NCBI GenBank assembly: GCA_039583875.1
Contig: CM077151.1
Span: 114,470,609-114,534,608 of the forward strand
DNA: 64,000 bases
Source of the DNA: Platanthera guangdongensis
Taxonomy: Eukaryota; Streptophyta; Magnoliopsida; Asparagales; Orchidaceae
Direction: 5' to 3'
Part shown: positions 1 through 8,639 of the stretch, one piece after another
Numbering within the stretch: the stretch's first letter is position 1
Layout of the letters: the number at the start of each line of letters is the position of its first letter
The notes under the pieces: model-generated
Told to the model about the DNA's origin: nothing
The model's database searches: none
What the model saw: only the letters and a program-made list of their open reading frames with translations
Position numbers and translations under genes: made by a program

Positions 1-735
1 TATAAAATATTCGATGAAGGGTTAACGCTCGGCATCGAATCGGATTAAGACTAAAATAATTTTTAATAATAAAAAGACTTAGTTTTCAAATTAATAATAA
101 GGCAACTTGGCCGTGGAGGTTCCACAAATGTGAGCGCACTTATCTCTAGGAATATTGCTCACCTGAACGTTAAGACTATTCGACCGAACGTTAGTCCGAC
201 GAAGGATTCCTCTTAACGCCCGCTTTACGCTAAGAACCCCGCTATTGGGTGGGGAACCCAATCCGGTAGAATTACGCTAGTCCTCTCTCGAGGGGGTGCA
301 CGCAACTCTATTTACCCAGGGGTGATCGGTCCATATGCACGGCCTCTCGGCTAGCTAGCATATGGACTACGGAAATAGGGCCCACACATCGATTATGTGG
401 TCCTACGCGTCGTAAACCCGGGGTAAACCCTAAGTGCTTAAATTAAAATGAAAAAAAAGAACTTTAATTATTATAAATCATTTCAAATGTCCCAATGCTC
501 TTCGATGCCGAGGCTAATAGCGATTAGCCACACATCGGTATGGGGACGGCTTATAATTTAGTGAGGCGCGAGTTCGAAATTAAACACTAAACGATTATAA
601 GAAAGAGACAAAAGAAAAATAACAATATTTAGAGAGCTAAAAAGTTAACTAAACGAGAACTCACGCACACTCCAAATTATAAATTAAACAAAAGCTAAGT
701 TACACATGAATGAAATTTGCATAATTTAAATTTGC

Positions 736-996
736 GAGTCCCACTCAAACGAGTGGGGGCGGTAAATAAAGGCTGAAAATTGCAAGTCCTACTCAAACGA
801 GTAGGACTGAAATGAAAGCGAGTCCTACTCAAATGAGTAGGAGAAAATAAATGCGATTACAGGGCTAAAAAGTCCGGCCATTTAACTCAAGTGAGTAGGC
901 GGAAAAAAATAAAGAAAGTAAAATTGCAAGTCCTACTCAAATGAGTAGGACTGAAAATGAAAACGATGCGCCATTTAACTCTTAACGAGTAGGCGG
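736..996. repeat. Array of short hairpins with AGTCCTACTC arms
   Basis: Four good inverted repeats lie in 220 bp: CCCACTC-AAAC-GAGTGGG (740-757), AGTCCTACTC-AAAC-GAGTAGGACT (785-808), TCCTACTC-AAAT-GAGTAGGA (823-842) and AGTCCTACTC-AAAT-GAGTAGGACT (929-952). Two weaker relatives lie near 879-902 and 970-993. The first copy differs from the others by a C-G in place of a T-A pair, so pairing is retained. The array lies in the transcribed part of the minus-strand LTR. Confidence 0.7.
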
Positions 997-1958
997 AAAT
1001 AAATGCACACGAACACACACACACTCCAAATGAAATTCAAGAAAGCAATAAAACTATACACCTACACTCACACACTCTACATAATTTTAATAAAGCATTA
1101 AAAGAAAGCAATTAAAAAGAAAGCATGAAAATTATACACCTACACTCACACACTCTACACAATTTAAAAGAAAGCATAAAAATTATGCACCTACACTCAC
1201 ACACACTTCATGAAAAATCAAAGTTACCTAAAAATTAAAATTTTAACTATTTCAAGCATAGGTTTTGCCAAAAACAAATAAAAAGAAGAAATTAAAATTT
1301 TAGAAGACAAAAGTTTTTCAAAACAAATTAAAAACCAAAGTTTTTGGAAAATAAAAATTTCAACATTTTCATTCCTAGGATTTCATAAAAGAGCTAAAAA
1401 AGTTGAAATAAAAGTGAAAGAAGGAAAAAAGTTTTCATTCCAAAATGAAGCTAAGTAAAAAAAAACAAAGGAAACTTTAACTCTTTTACACACTCATAAG
1501 AGTGAAGATGTTGAAGAAGACAAGAAAAAAAGGAAAACCTAATTCATCATTTCATGAGTTTCTAACAAAACCTATTTTGAAAAATCAAAGGCATATAAAG
1601 AGGAAAAACATAACATTCCTAAGCATGAAAACAAGTAAAAAAAAAAATGTAAAGTAAGCAAATTACACTCATACACACACACACACTTTTCATAGATGAA
1701 GAACAAGTGAAGAACAAAGAATAAAAAGGGAAAGAGGTGAGCCATCCAAATGAACTTTTCATGCCAAATAAAGAGAGAAAATCTAACATTTTTATTAAAA
1801 TTTTCAAGCTATTACAAAGCTAAAAGATAAAGCAAAACAAAACATGAAATAAAAAGGGAGAAATCTCCTTACATAGCACTAGTATCCACGGATTAAGCCC
1901 ACAAAAAGACACTAACTTGGCCCAAAAATCTGAACCCTTGGACCTTACAGAACTGGGC

Positions 1959-1967
1959 TATTTATAG
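1959..1967 (-). promoter_or_regulatory. Candidate LTR TATA box
   Basis: CTATAAATA on the minus strand, about 730 bp from the presumed LTR start at 2700. It would direct transcription leftwards. The same octamer occurs at the equivalent place in the Tat LTRs further along. Confidence 0.5.
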
Positions 1968-2089
1968 GAAAAAATTTCTAAGTACACGCCCTCGGTCACG
2001 GGCGTGACATGGGGGCGTGACAGTACTATTCATGAAGGCGGCTGGCGATTGGACAGCAAAGTTGACTTCGGGCTGAGTTCGCAGCAGTC

Positions 2090-2535
2090 ACGCCCCAGGT
2101 CACGGGCGTGACCTAGGGCGTGTCGGGGAGGTAGAACCGGGCGCGGGTTGCGTCAAATGTCCTCGGCAGCGTCTTGTCGGGCCAGCTGGAAAGGTCACGC
2201 CCCATGTCACGGGCGTGACTATGGGCGTGACAGTTGGGTCGACACTCGACGAATGTCGAGCGGAAAGTGTCGAGTCGAAATCGTTGAGCTGAAATTGGGT
2301 CACGCCCCAGGTCACGGGCGTGACTATGGGCGTGACAGTCGGGGTCGACACTCGACGATCGTCGAGTGGAATTCGTCGAGAGGAGAGGACACGGGCTTGG
2401 GTCACGCCCCGTGTCGGGTGACACGGGCGTGTCGCCAGGCGTGTCAAGCCTTTTCTTCAGAAATTTTCCGATTTCACGGGAAATGCACAGTCATGGCTCG
2501 GTCACGGGCGTGACCCATGTGTCACGGGCGTGTAC
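2090..2535. repeat. Degenerate tandem repeat built on CACGCCC...GGTCACGGGCGTGAC
   Basis: The palindrome-like block CACGCCCCAGGTCACGGGCGTG recurs in variant form at about 2091, 2194, 2303 and 2404, roughly 100-108 bp apart, with shorter copies at 1987-2020 and 2498-2535. The spacers contain GTCGACACTCGACGA-type sequence related to the palindrome of the SIRE-like elements. It lies in the presumed U3. Overlapping short reading frames here are by-products of the repeat. Confidence 0.7.
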
Positions 2536-2700
2536 TTCCCAATTTTTGGCAGATTTTGGAGTTTTTCTGAAAATCAAAATAAAACAAGTTAGGAGAAAAT
2601 TTACAAGAATAGGAACATTTTATTGGACAAAAATAAGTAAAAACGGCGAAAATAAATGAAAATGACTAAATTAATGTGCATAAAAATACGCATATTTACA

Positions 2701-2823
2701 GTTCATCACTGTGCTTCTGCAATACTCTGCTTATTGCATTTCTGTATTGTTGCTTTGTATGTTGTTATTTAAATTTTTTTTTAAGTTCTGTAAATAGTAA
2801 TCCTAACCCAAATAGGAGGAGAT
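2701..2823 (+). mobile_element. 3' end of the internal region of a SIRE-like Copia, with polypurine tract
   Basis: The purine tract AAATAGGAGGAGAT (2810-2823) directly precedes an LTR start and matches AAATAGGGGGAGAT before the 3' LTR at 36596. About 110 bp of T-rich sequence upstream resembles 36420-36580 of that element. The rest of the internal region is missing because the minus-strand LTR of 1-2700 abuts it. Confidence 0.8.
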
Positions 2824-4383
2824 TGTTGGAACACCCTATTAATAATTTGGGTCAGGATCACTATGTCTTTAGGAAACCTGTTTTGACCTCCTGTATAGCT
2901 CTAAAGGTCAATTAGAATTGAGTCTAAGGGTTAGAATTCTAGGTTTGGAAGCTGCCCTCAAGACCAAGGATTTTCGATTTGGAGACTAAGTCATATCGTC
3001 GAGCTCAGTACGACGAATCGTCGAACTCCAATCGACGATTGTCTAGCTCAACTTTGACGGATCGTCGAACTCCATTCGACGATCACTGAGCTCAACTTCA
3101 ACAAATCGTCGAACTCCATTCGACGATCTGCGAGCACAGTTCGACGATCTTGACTCAGTATTGATTCTCTATCTCTGAGCTCAGTTCGATGATAGTTGAG
3201 CTCAGATCGACGATCTCTGTTGCTGTATAAGTCCAAATCGCTGAGCTCAGTTCGACGATAGCAGAGCTCAGTTCGACGTTTTTCTGAAGAGTTAAAGGAT
3301 TTTCAAGATTCAAATTCAGAACAGTTAAGGAGTTATTCAACAATTAATTCAGAAGATTTTCTAGCCGTTTTCATTTATTCTGGACCAAGTTCAAGGGATT
3401 ATCAAGAATGTTTCCTTGGACTTTCCCCCAGAAGACATTTGCAATTAAGGATGCAATTAATGACAGGCCAACAGCTATTCTTGACAGAGGATGATTGTCT
3501 ATTCAGAACCAGAGAATAAAATACAAGATTTTTGAATCTCTCACAGAGAACAGACAACACAGATAAGCAGAACAAGAAGAAGAAGAACAAAACATTCTCT
3601 ACTACAACATTCCCTGGACAACATCTTTCTTAACAACAACTAGAACACACAACCAAAGGTGATCAACAAATCTAAAATCTTCAGATCCCCTTTTGATTCA
3701 AGTGTTCAAGGCCAACATCTTTCAAGACTCCAGACACCTAACATTTCAGCTGTTGCTGAAATCATCATTTGCTGGAGATCAACTTCTAAAGGCCTATCAC
3801 CCTATAGCAAAGCTTTATTTCCTGAACATCTCAAGAACTTAGGGGGAGCTTTGACAACATCAAAAGCCATATAGTATTCTCAGCTGCTCTGAGAAAGAGA
3901 AGACTTCCATAACTCTCTCATCCCCATCTCTGTAAAGGGTTTTTCAAACTCCCTTCAAAAGTTTGAGCTTGGTTTTTGAGCACCTTGTCAAAAGCTCATT
4001 GGTGGCAAGACACCTGATCAAAAAATCTGATTTGGTTTTTGAGCACCTTATCAAAAGCTCATTGATGCCCAGGACACCTGATCAACTCATCCTGTAGTGG
4101 ATTCCTACCTAGGGTGGTAGAAGAGTGGATGTACCCAAGTTTAGGGGAACCACTATAGCTCCTTGTGTCATCTGGCTTGCTTGTCTTTATTTTTGTTTCT
4201 GGCTGTGATTGTTTTGTGATTAGTTAGGATCTGTGATTAATTTCTTTTGTAGGTTATTTTGTGATTAGATTGAATATTTGCTTCCCTGTTCACTCAGATT
4301 ACAACAACTGTTATAAAACGTTTTTAAGCACCATACTCTATTCACCCCCCCTCTAGAGTATTTCAGATCTAGCTGCACTTTCA
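2824..4383 (+). mobile_element. LTR of a SIRE/Maximus-like Copia (copy A)
   Basis: It runs from TGTTGGAACACC to GCACTTTCA, about 1560 bp. Its ends and the block ATTCACCCCCCCTCTAGAGTATTTCAGATCT (4340-4370) match the LTRs ending at 16170 and 38505. It shares with them the paired phrases around '...TTTTGAGCACCT...AAAGCTCATTG' (3970-4080) and a cluster of TCGTCGA/TCGACGA palindromes (2998-3290). It follows a PPT, so it is a 3' LTR. It is clearly diverged from the other copies. Confidence 0.85.
2998..3290. repeat. Cluster of TCGTCGA-N7-TCGACGA interrupted palindromes
   Basis: Near-perfect copies lie at 3013-3037 (outer pair A-T), 3060-3085 (outer pair G-C) and 3107-3128. Decayed copies lie at 3000-3018, 3176-3195 and 3238-3275. 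The spacer is 7 nt, typically ACTCCAT or GCTCAGT. The outermost bases change while arm complementarity is kept. Confidence 0.75.
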
Positions 4384-6718
4384 CATAGAAATGGAAGTTC
4401 TCACCCAATGGGTAGGGTGGAGAATGTTCGCATCAGCGGGGTACTGACCCTGGAGGACTAGGGCCAGATGCTGAAGTACATCCAAAAAAACGTGGACATC
4501 TTCGTATGGAGCGCAACGGAGATGCCAGGGATCGATGAGGATATAGACTGCCATCGCCTCAACCTGGACCCGGAGGCCCTCCCCATATAACAGAAGAAGA
4601 GGTCCATCGCGGATAATCTGGTCGAACCCATCAGGGAGGAGGTAGCCAAACTCCTCAAGGCCGGTTTATATCTGAAATCCAACACCCCGACTGGGTCTCC
4701 AAAGTAGTAATGGTTAAAAAAGGATACGGACGATGGAGAATGTGTGTGGATTTTTCTTTACTTAATAAATCATGCCCTAAGGACTATTATCCTTTGCCTC
4801 AAATCGACGTGCTGGTTGACTCAGCCATCAGTTTTTCTGTAATGAGCTTTTTGGATGCACTTTCATGTTACCACCAAATCAGGATGCACCCCACCGACAT
4901 CAAAGATGTCTCATTCATCACGGGGGATGGGTGCTACTGCTACAAAATGATGCCCTTTGGGCTAAAGAATACAGGGGAGATGTACAAGAAGATGATGGAC
5001 AGGGTCTTCCGAGAACAGAAGGGAAGGAACCTGGAGGTGTTTGTGGATGATCTTATGATCAAGAGTCGAGACGTGGACTCTCACCTCCAGGACATGGAAG
5101 AAACCTTCGCCACTCTGTGTCAGTACAAGATGCAGTTAAACCCCTTGAAGTGTGTCTTCGGGGCAAGCAGGGGGAAGTTCTTAGGCCATCTACTTACCCC
5201 TGTGGTGGTCGAGTCAAATCCTGACAAAGTCCGAGCGATCATGGAGCTGGGATTGCCTTGAAATGTTAAGGAGGTGCAGCGGCTGACAGGAAAGTTGGCG
5301 GGACTGAGCAGGTTCCTCTCCCGGGCTGGGGAGAAGTGTTCTCCCATCTTCAGAGCATTAAGGGGGGGGGGGGGGAGCAAGAAGTTCGAGTGGACTGTGG
5401 AGTACGAGGAGACGTTCCAGGCCTTGAAGAGGCAGTTGACTCAGGCCCCCTGCTCCAAGGGCCAAAGTAGGGGGAGGACCTGTCTTTATATCTCGGTGTC
5501 GGAGCAGAGGCCTTGAGCTCCGTCCTGGTCCGAGAAGAGGGGAAGAAGAAGCTCCCCATATTTTATGTGTGACGAGTCTCGAGGAAGGCAGAGCTTCGGT
5601 ATCCCATCTTGGAGAAGTTGTCCTTTTCTCTGGTCATCTCCGCTTGGAGGCCCCGACCTTATTTCCAGGCACACTCCATCCGAGTGGTGACTGACCACCC
5701 CCTCCTCAACATCTTCGAGGGGGTGAATCATTCATGCAGGTTGGCCAAATGGTCAGTAGAGCTGAGTGAGTTCGATATCTCCTTCATCCCCCGCCTCTCG
5801 ATCAAGGCCCAAGCAATAGCTGACTTTCTGTCTAACTACCTGGTCAAGGTGGCAGAGGATGAACTCACTCGCCCAGTTCCTTGAAGGTGATGGTGGATGG
5901 TGCCTCAGGTAAGCGTTAATTTGGGGTGGGGGTGATCTTGGAAAGCCTCCAAGGAACTAGGATAGATCAAACAATCATTATCCATTTTTCTATTACTAAC
6001 AACCAGGCTGAGTATGAGGCTGTAATAGCAGGGTTACGCCTGGTCAGGGAGCTGGGGGTGCAAGATGTGGAGGTCCTCACTGACTGCATGGTGGTGGCCT
6101 CCCAGATCAACGGGGAGTTCAAGGCAAGGGAGCCTACTCTCCAATTATACTTGGCAAAGGTGAAGGGGGTCATCGGTATGTTCCAGACTTTCTCCATCTG
6201 ACACGTGCCCAGGGAGGAGGACGAGCAAGTTGATCAACTGGAAAAACATGGTCCCCAAGTGGGGGGTAACATCACCGACCTATTCTGCCCTTCCATTGAA
6301 GAGGGAGAATTGATGGAAGTGGATCAACACCCCTCGTGGGTGGACCCTTTCACAACGTTCCTTTTCATGGGGAAATATCCGAAGGGGATGGATAAAAAGA
6401 AGTTCAAGTACAAGTCGACGAACTATCTCATTCGCGATGGGCAATTGTACAGAAGACCCTCTCAGGGATGTTGGCACGTTGCGTGGCCGAGAGGGAGTCC
6501 AGAGAATCTTGGAGGAGGTCCACTCCGTGGAGTGTGGGAGTCACTCTGGGAGTCGGACCCTGGAAGGAAGAATTTTCCGACAGGGGTACTTCTGGCCTAC
6601 TCTAGGCCACGACATTGTAGAATTCTCAAAGAAGTACCACAAATGATAGTTGTTCGCCCCCTCCAACTACAACTAGCCCAGCGCCTCAGGAGTATCACAA
6701 CCCCATTGCCCTTTGCCG
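4384..6718 (+). pseudogene. Decayed Tat-type Gypsy pol (RT, RNase H, second RNase H, start of integrase)
   Basis: Translation in changing frames matches, domain by domain, the pol of the younger Tat element on the minus strand (27567-23470). The linker before RT is at 4390-4700. RT spans about 4700-5262, with VDFSLLNK, FLDALS, MMPFGLKN and the catalytic FVDDLMI. The native RNase H is at 5270-5860, with VVTDHPL and AKWSVELSEFD. The second, archaeal-type RNase H is at 5885-6260, with ITNNQAEYEAVIAGLRL. The integrase zinc-finger part is at 6430-6650, with ECGSHSGSRTLEG. Stops and frameshifts occur throughout (for example TGA after 5259 and TGA near 6200). Homology stops at about 6718, inside the integrase, where an unrelated element begins. 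It cannot encode a working polyprotein. Confidence 0.9.
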
Positions 6719-7049
6719 CTCTAGCGATTGCTAGAGACGCGCGTTGCGACGAGGTGTTTGTGACCCTCAATCTGCCGTTCTATTCACTTTCTATGCCTCT
6801 ATTTTCCTTCATCCGCCGAGCGAAGTAGCACATAACATCCTGCATAGGAGTAGATTTAATTAGCTTTTATTTTCTTGCTTCTAAAACCAAACCCCTTAGT
6901 GACCTTGATCTAAGGTCTTAAATCTCAAGTCCTCCTTGAATGATAACTCCACCTTGCGGTGTTCCTTGAGAGATTGGATACTTGGGAAAGCCACCCCATT
7001 TTATATTACTTATGCGAGCGGTATAGTTGCCGTAAGCACATCAATTTTT

Positions 7050-7067
7050 TGGCGCTGTTGCCGGGGA
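7050..7067 (+). other. Primer-binding site of Athila type
   Basis: TGGCGCTGTTGCCGGGGA, one base from the TGGCGCCGTTGCCGGGGA commonly found after 5' LTRs of Athila-like elements. It lies 6 bp after the presumed LTR end CACATCA. Confidence 0.7.
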
Positions 7068-7231
7068 ACACTGCCATGTGAGTTTTCTGAAAGGAAGTCT
7101 TGCGATTGTTGTTTTTCTTTTTATTTTAGTTGCTTGCTGTTTCTTTTTGTCCATTTTCTGATTTTTGATTTAGAGAGCGGGTTCACGTTATATTTATTTG
7201 AAGTTGTGTAGCACCCATTCGATAAATATTT

Positions 7232-8362
7232 TTGTTCGCGATGTACTCTGTTGCTGAGTGTCGTCTCTATGACACTTTGCGCCGATACATCGATGCCTTG
7301 GGTATTTTAAATGCCGAGCATTGTATTAGGTGTTTGTTATGTCAAGGTATTGGCGACATGTTGAAGGATTGCCCCCGTCTATGTAAGCCGTCTCCCTCTG
7401 TGGGCGTGTGCGCAGCAGCCCCCCGTTTACGGAGGACTACTATGGACAGGCCTACTAGGGTATTGCCGGGCCCATACACTGATATCACACATCTTGGTCG
7501 TTCTTTGCCCGTTGAGATTACCAAAGAATATCTCGCCGCATACAGATCTTTCATGGGTCTTTTGCTCCTTTTTTACGAGCTTCCCTTGAGTGATGACGAT
7601 CATTCTGGTGTTAGCCAGCAAAAAGAAGATCAGGAACACATGGGCGCTCCTGTATGGGACATAGAGATTGTTCCCATCGACGAGGAGGTGTCTGCGGATG
7701 ATTTTGCGATGGGGCCTGCTCATTCAATGCCAGGTTTCGAGAGCAGTTTTGCCCCTCCGCAATTTTTGCTTGATCGTGCTACTCCTTTTTTGTGTGAGTC
7801 GGCTGATGATGCTATATTTGTTGGTGATTCGTTGCCTAAGGTTACGTCGAAGTGGGATGAGGATTTTACTATTTCCGATGGAGAATGTGGATCTTCGAAA
7901 CACTATGATGCACCCCGGTGGGATGAGGAGTATCCTCTTTCTGATGCGGAGGTTTGCACCTCCTTATTGGATGAGGCGGTCCCTCTTACCACCGCGGACC
8001 TCGAGTTCTCAGATTCCCCCCGATACAACTCTTATGATACCGATAGTGATTTGTGCTCGGATCCTGCTGCGAGTGATACCAGGATCACTCTCCCGTATTC
8101 TTTACATTTTAGTTTTTCCTCTCATTTATTGCTTAACCCCCCTTCATTATCTGAGTCTGTGCGGGTTGAGTCTCCACAGGTACGTTGGGATGACGATGAG
8201 GCTTGTGCTCAAGCCGCCGACGAGTGCATCTGCTTGTGTGAGAAGGTTCCTACCTCCTTCGCAGTGGAAGCCCATGTCATCGCCATCGCCTCCTGCGGAC
8301 CTGTAATGGACAGCGCCTTGCTAGGCAAGGATATATCTTTTGATGAGATTAGTGAGGACTAG
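7232..8362 (+). CDS. Hypothetical 376-aa acidic protein with a variant zinc knuckle, inside an LTR element
   Basis: An uninterrupted reading frame begins about 165 bp after the Athila-type primer site. The first ATG (MFAMYS) is used; a second lies three codons on. Residues 35-48 read CLLCQGIGDMLKDC, exactly the spacing of a retroviral CCHC knuckle (CX2CX4HX4C) but with Asp in place of His; a single base change would explain it. The rest is acidic and holds three related stretches starting near residues 208, 229 and 327 (KWDEDFTISDGE, RWDEEYPLSDAE, RWDDDEACAQ). A Ser/Thr-rich segment with hydrophobic residues follows residue 270. No RT, protease or integrase is present. I do not recognise the family; a gag-derived or captured gene of the element is plausible. 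Survival of 376 codons in otherwise decayed DNA suggests youth or selection, but this is not proven. Confidence 0.55.
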   Translation: MFAMYSVAECRLYDTLRRYIDALGILNAEHCIRCLLCQGIGDMLKDCPRLCKPSPSVGVCAAAPRLRRTTMDRPTRVLPGPYTDITHLGRSLPVEITKEYLAAYRSFMGLLLLFYELPLSDDDHSGVSQQKEDQEHMGAPVWDIEIVPIDEEVSADDFAMGPAHSMPGFESSFAPPQFLLDRATPFLCESADDAIFVGDSLPKVTSKWDEDFTISDGECGSSKHYDAPRWDEEYPLSDAEVCTSLLDEAVPLTTADLEFSDSPRYNSYDTDSDLCSDPAASDTRITLPYSLHFSFSSHLLLNPPSLSESVRVESPQVRWDDDEACAQAADECICLCEKVPTSFAVEAHVIAIASCGPVMDSALLGKDISFDEISED

Positions 8363-8389
8363 TGCTCCTCCTCTTCTTGTTTCTTATTT

Positions 8390-8430
8390 CCTCTACCTAA
8401 GTTGGGCAGGTATTATTATTTAGGTAGAGG
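8390..8430. other. Hairpin after the ORF
   Basis: CCTCTACCTAA (8390-8400) and TTAGGTAGAGG (8420-8430) form a perfect 11-bp stem with a 19-nt loop, 28 bp after the stop codon at 8360-8362. The right arm is purine-rich and could double as a PPT. Confidence 0.6.
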
Positions 8431-8639
8431 GGTAACTGCATTATCTCCGTATCGGTACTCGCTACCGCAACAGATATTTGGCCAGTTACCTGTGCATCTT
8501 TTGTTTCATAGGCCCATTAGCTAGAACTTTTCGTTAGCCAAATAAGTCGTGCTGGGTGGACAATAACCCCAGTACTTTTCTAGGAGTAAGTATAGTTAGT
8601 TATTTATATTGTTTTAAAAAATTATTTTAAGTGTTGTAT

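Larger units (their letters stand above)
1..2700 (-). mobile_element. Part of an LTR of an unclassified (probably Gypsy-type) retrotransposon, read on the minus strand
   Basis: No coding sequence is recognisable. On the minus strand the segment starts TGTAAATATG at 2700, a plausible LTR start, and 2701 is the first base of a different element (Copia 3' tail). A TATA box lies about 730 bp inside (1959-1967), the spacing expected of a U3 region. U3 (2090-2535) is GC-rich and full of CACGCCC/GGGCGTG repeats; the region downstream of the TATA box is AT-rich with CA-rich stretches (1010-1690) and a hairpin array (736-996). The other end of the LTR is not seen, so it is either longer than 2.7 kb or followed by leader sequence. 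The family is inferred from style only. Confidence 0.5.
6719..8639 (+). mobile_element. Non-autonomous Athila-style LTR element fragment (LARD-like) carrying one ORF
   Basis: A TGGCGCTGTTGCCGGGGA primer-binding motif at 7050-7067 follows a segment ending CACATCA (7043), the arrangement in Athila-type Gypsy and their large derivatives. 6719-7043 would be a truncated 5' LTR. The interior holds the 376-codon ORF 7232-8362 and no pol. A hairpin (8390-8430) and the purine run GTAGAGGGGTAA (8424-8435) could be the 3' end. 8581-8639 weakly resembles 6845-6900 and may be the start of a 3' LTR cut by the element at 8640. Boundaries and family are inferred. Confidence 0.5.

Noticed and set aside
7668..8306. 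212-codon frame overlapping the 376-codon ORF
   Set aside because: It is another frame of the same strand, rich in Leu/Arg/Cys, without the knuckle or the acidic repeats; best explained as a shadow.
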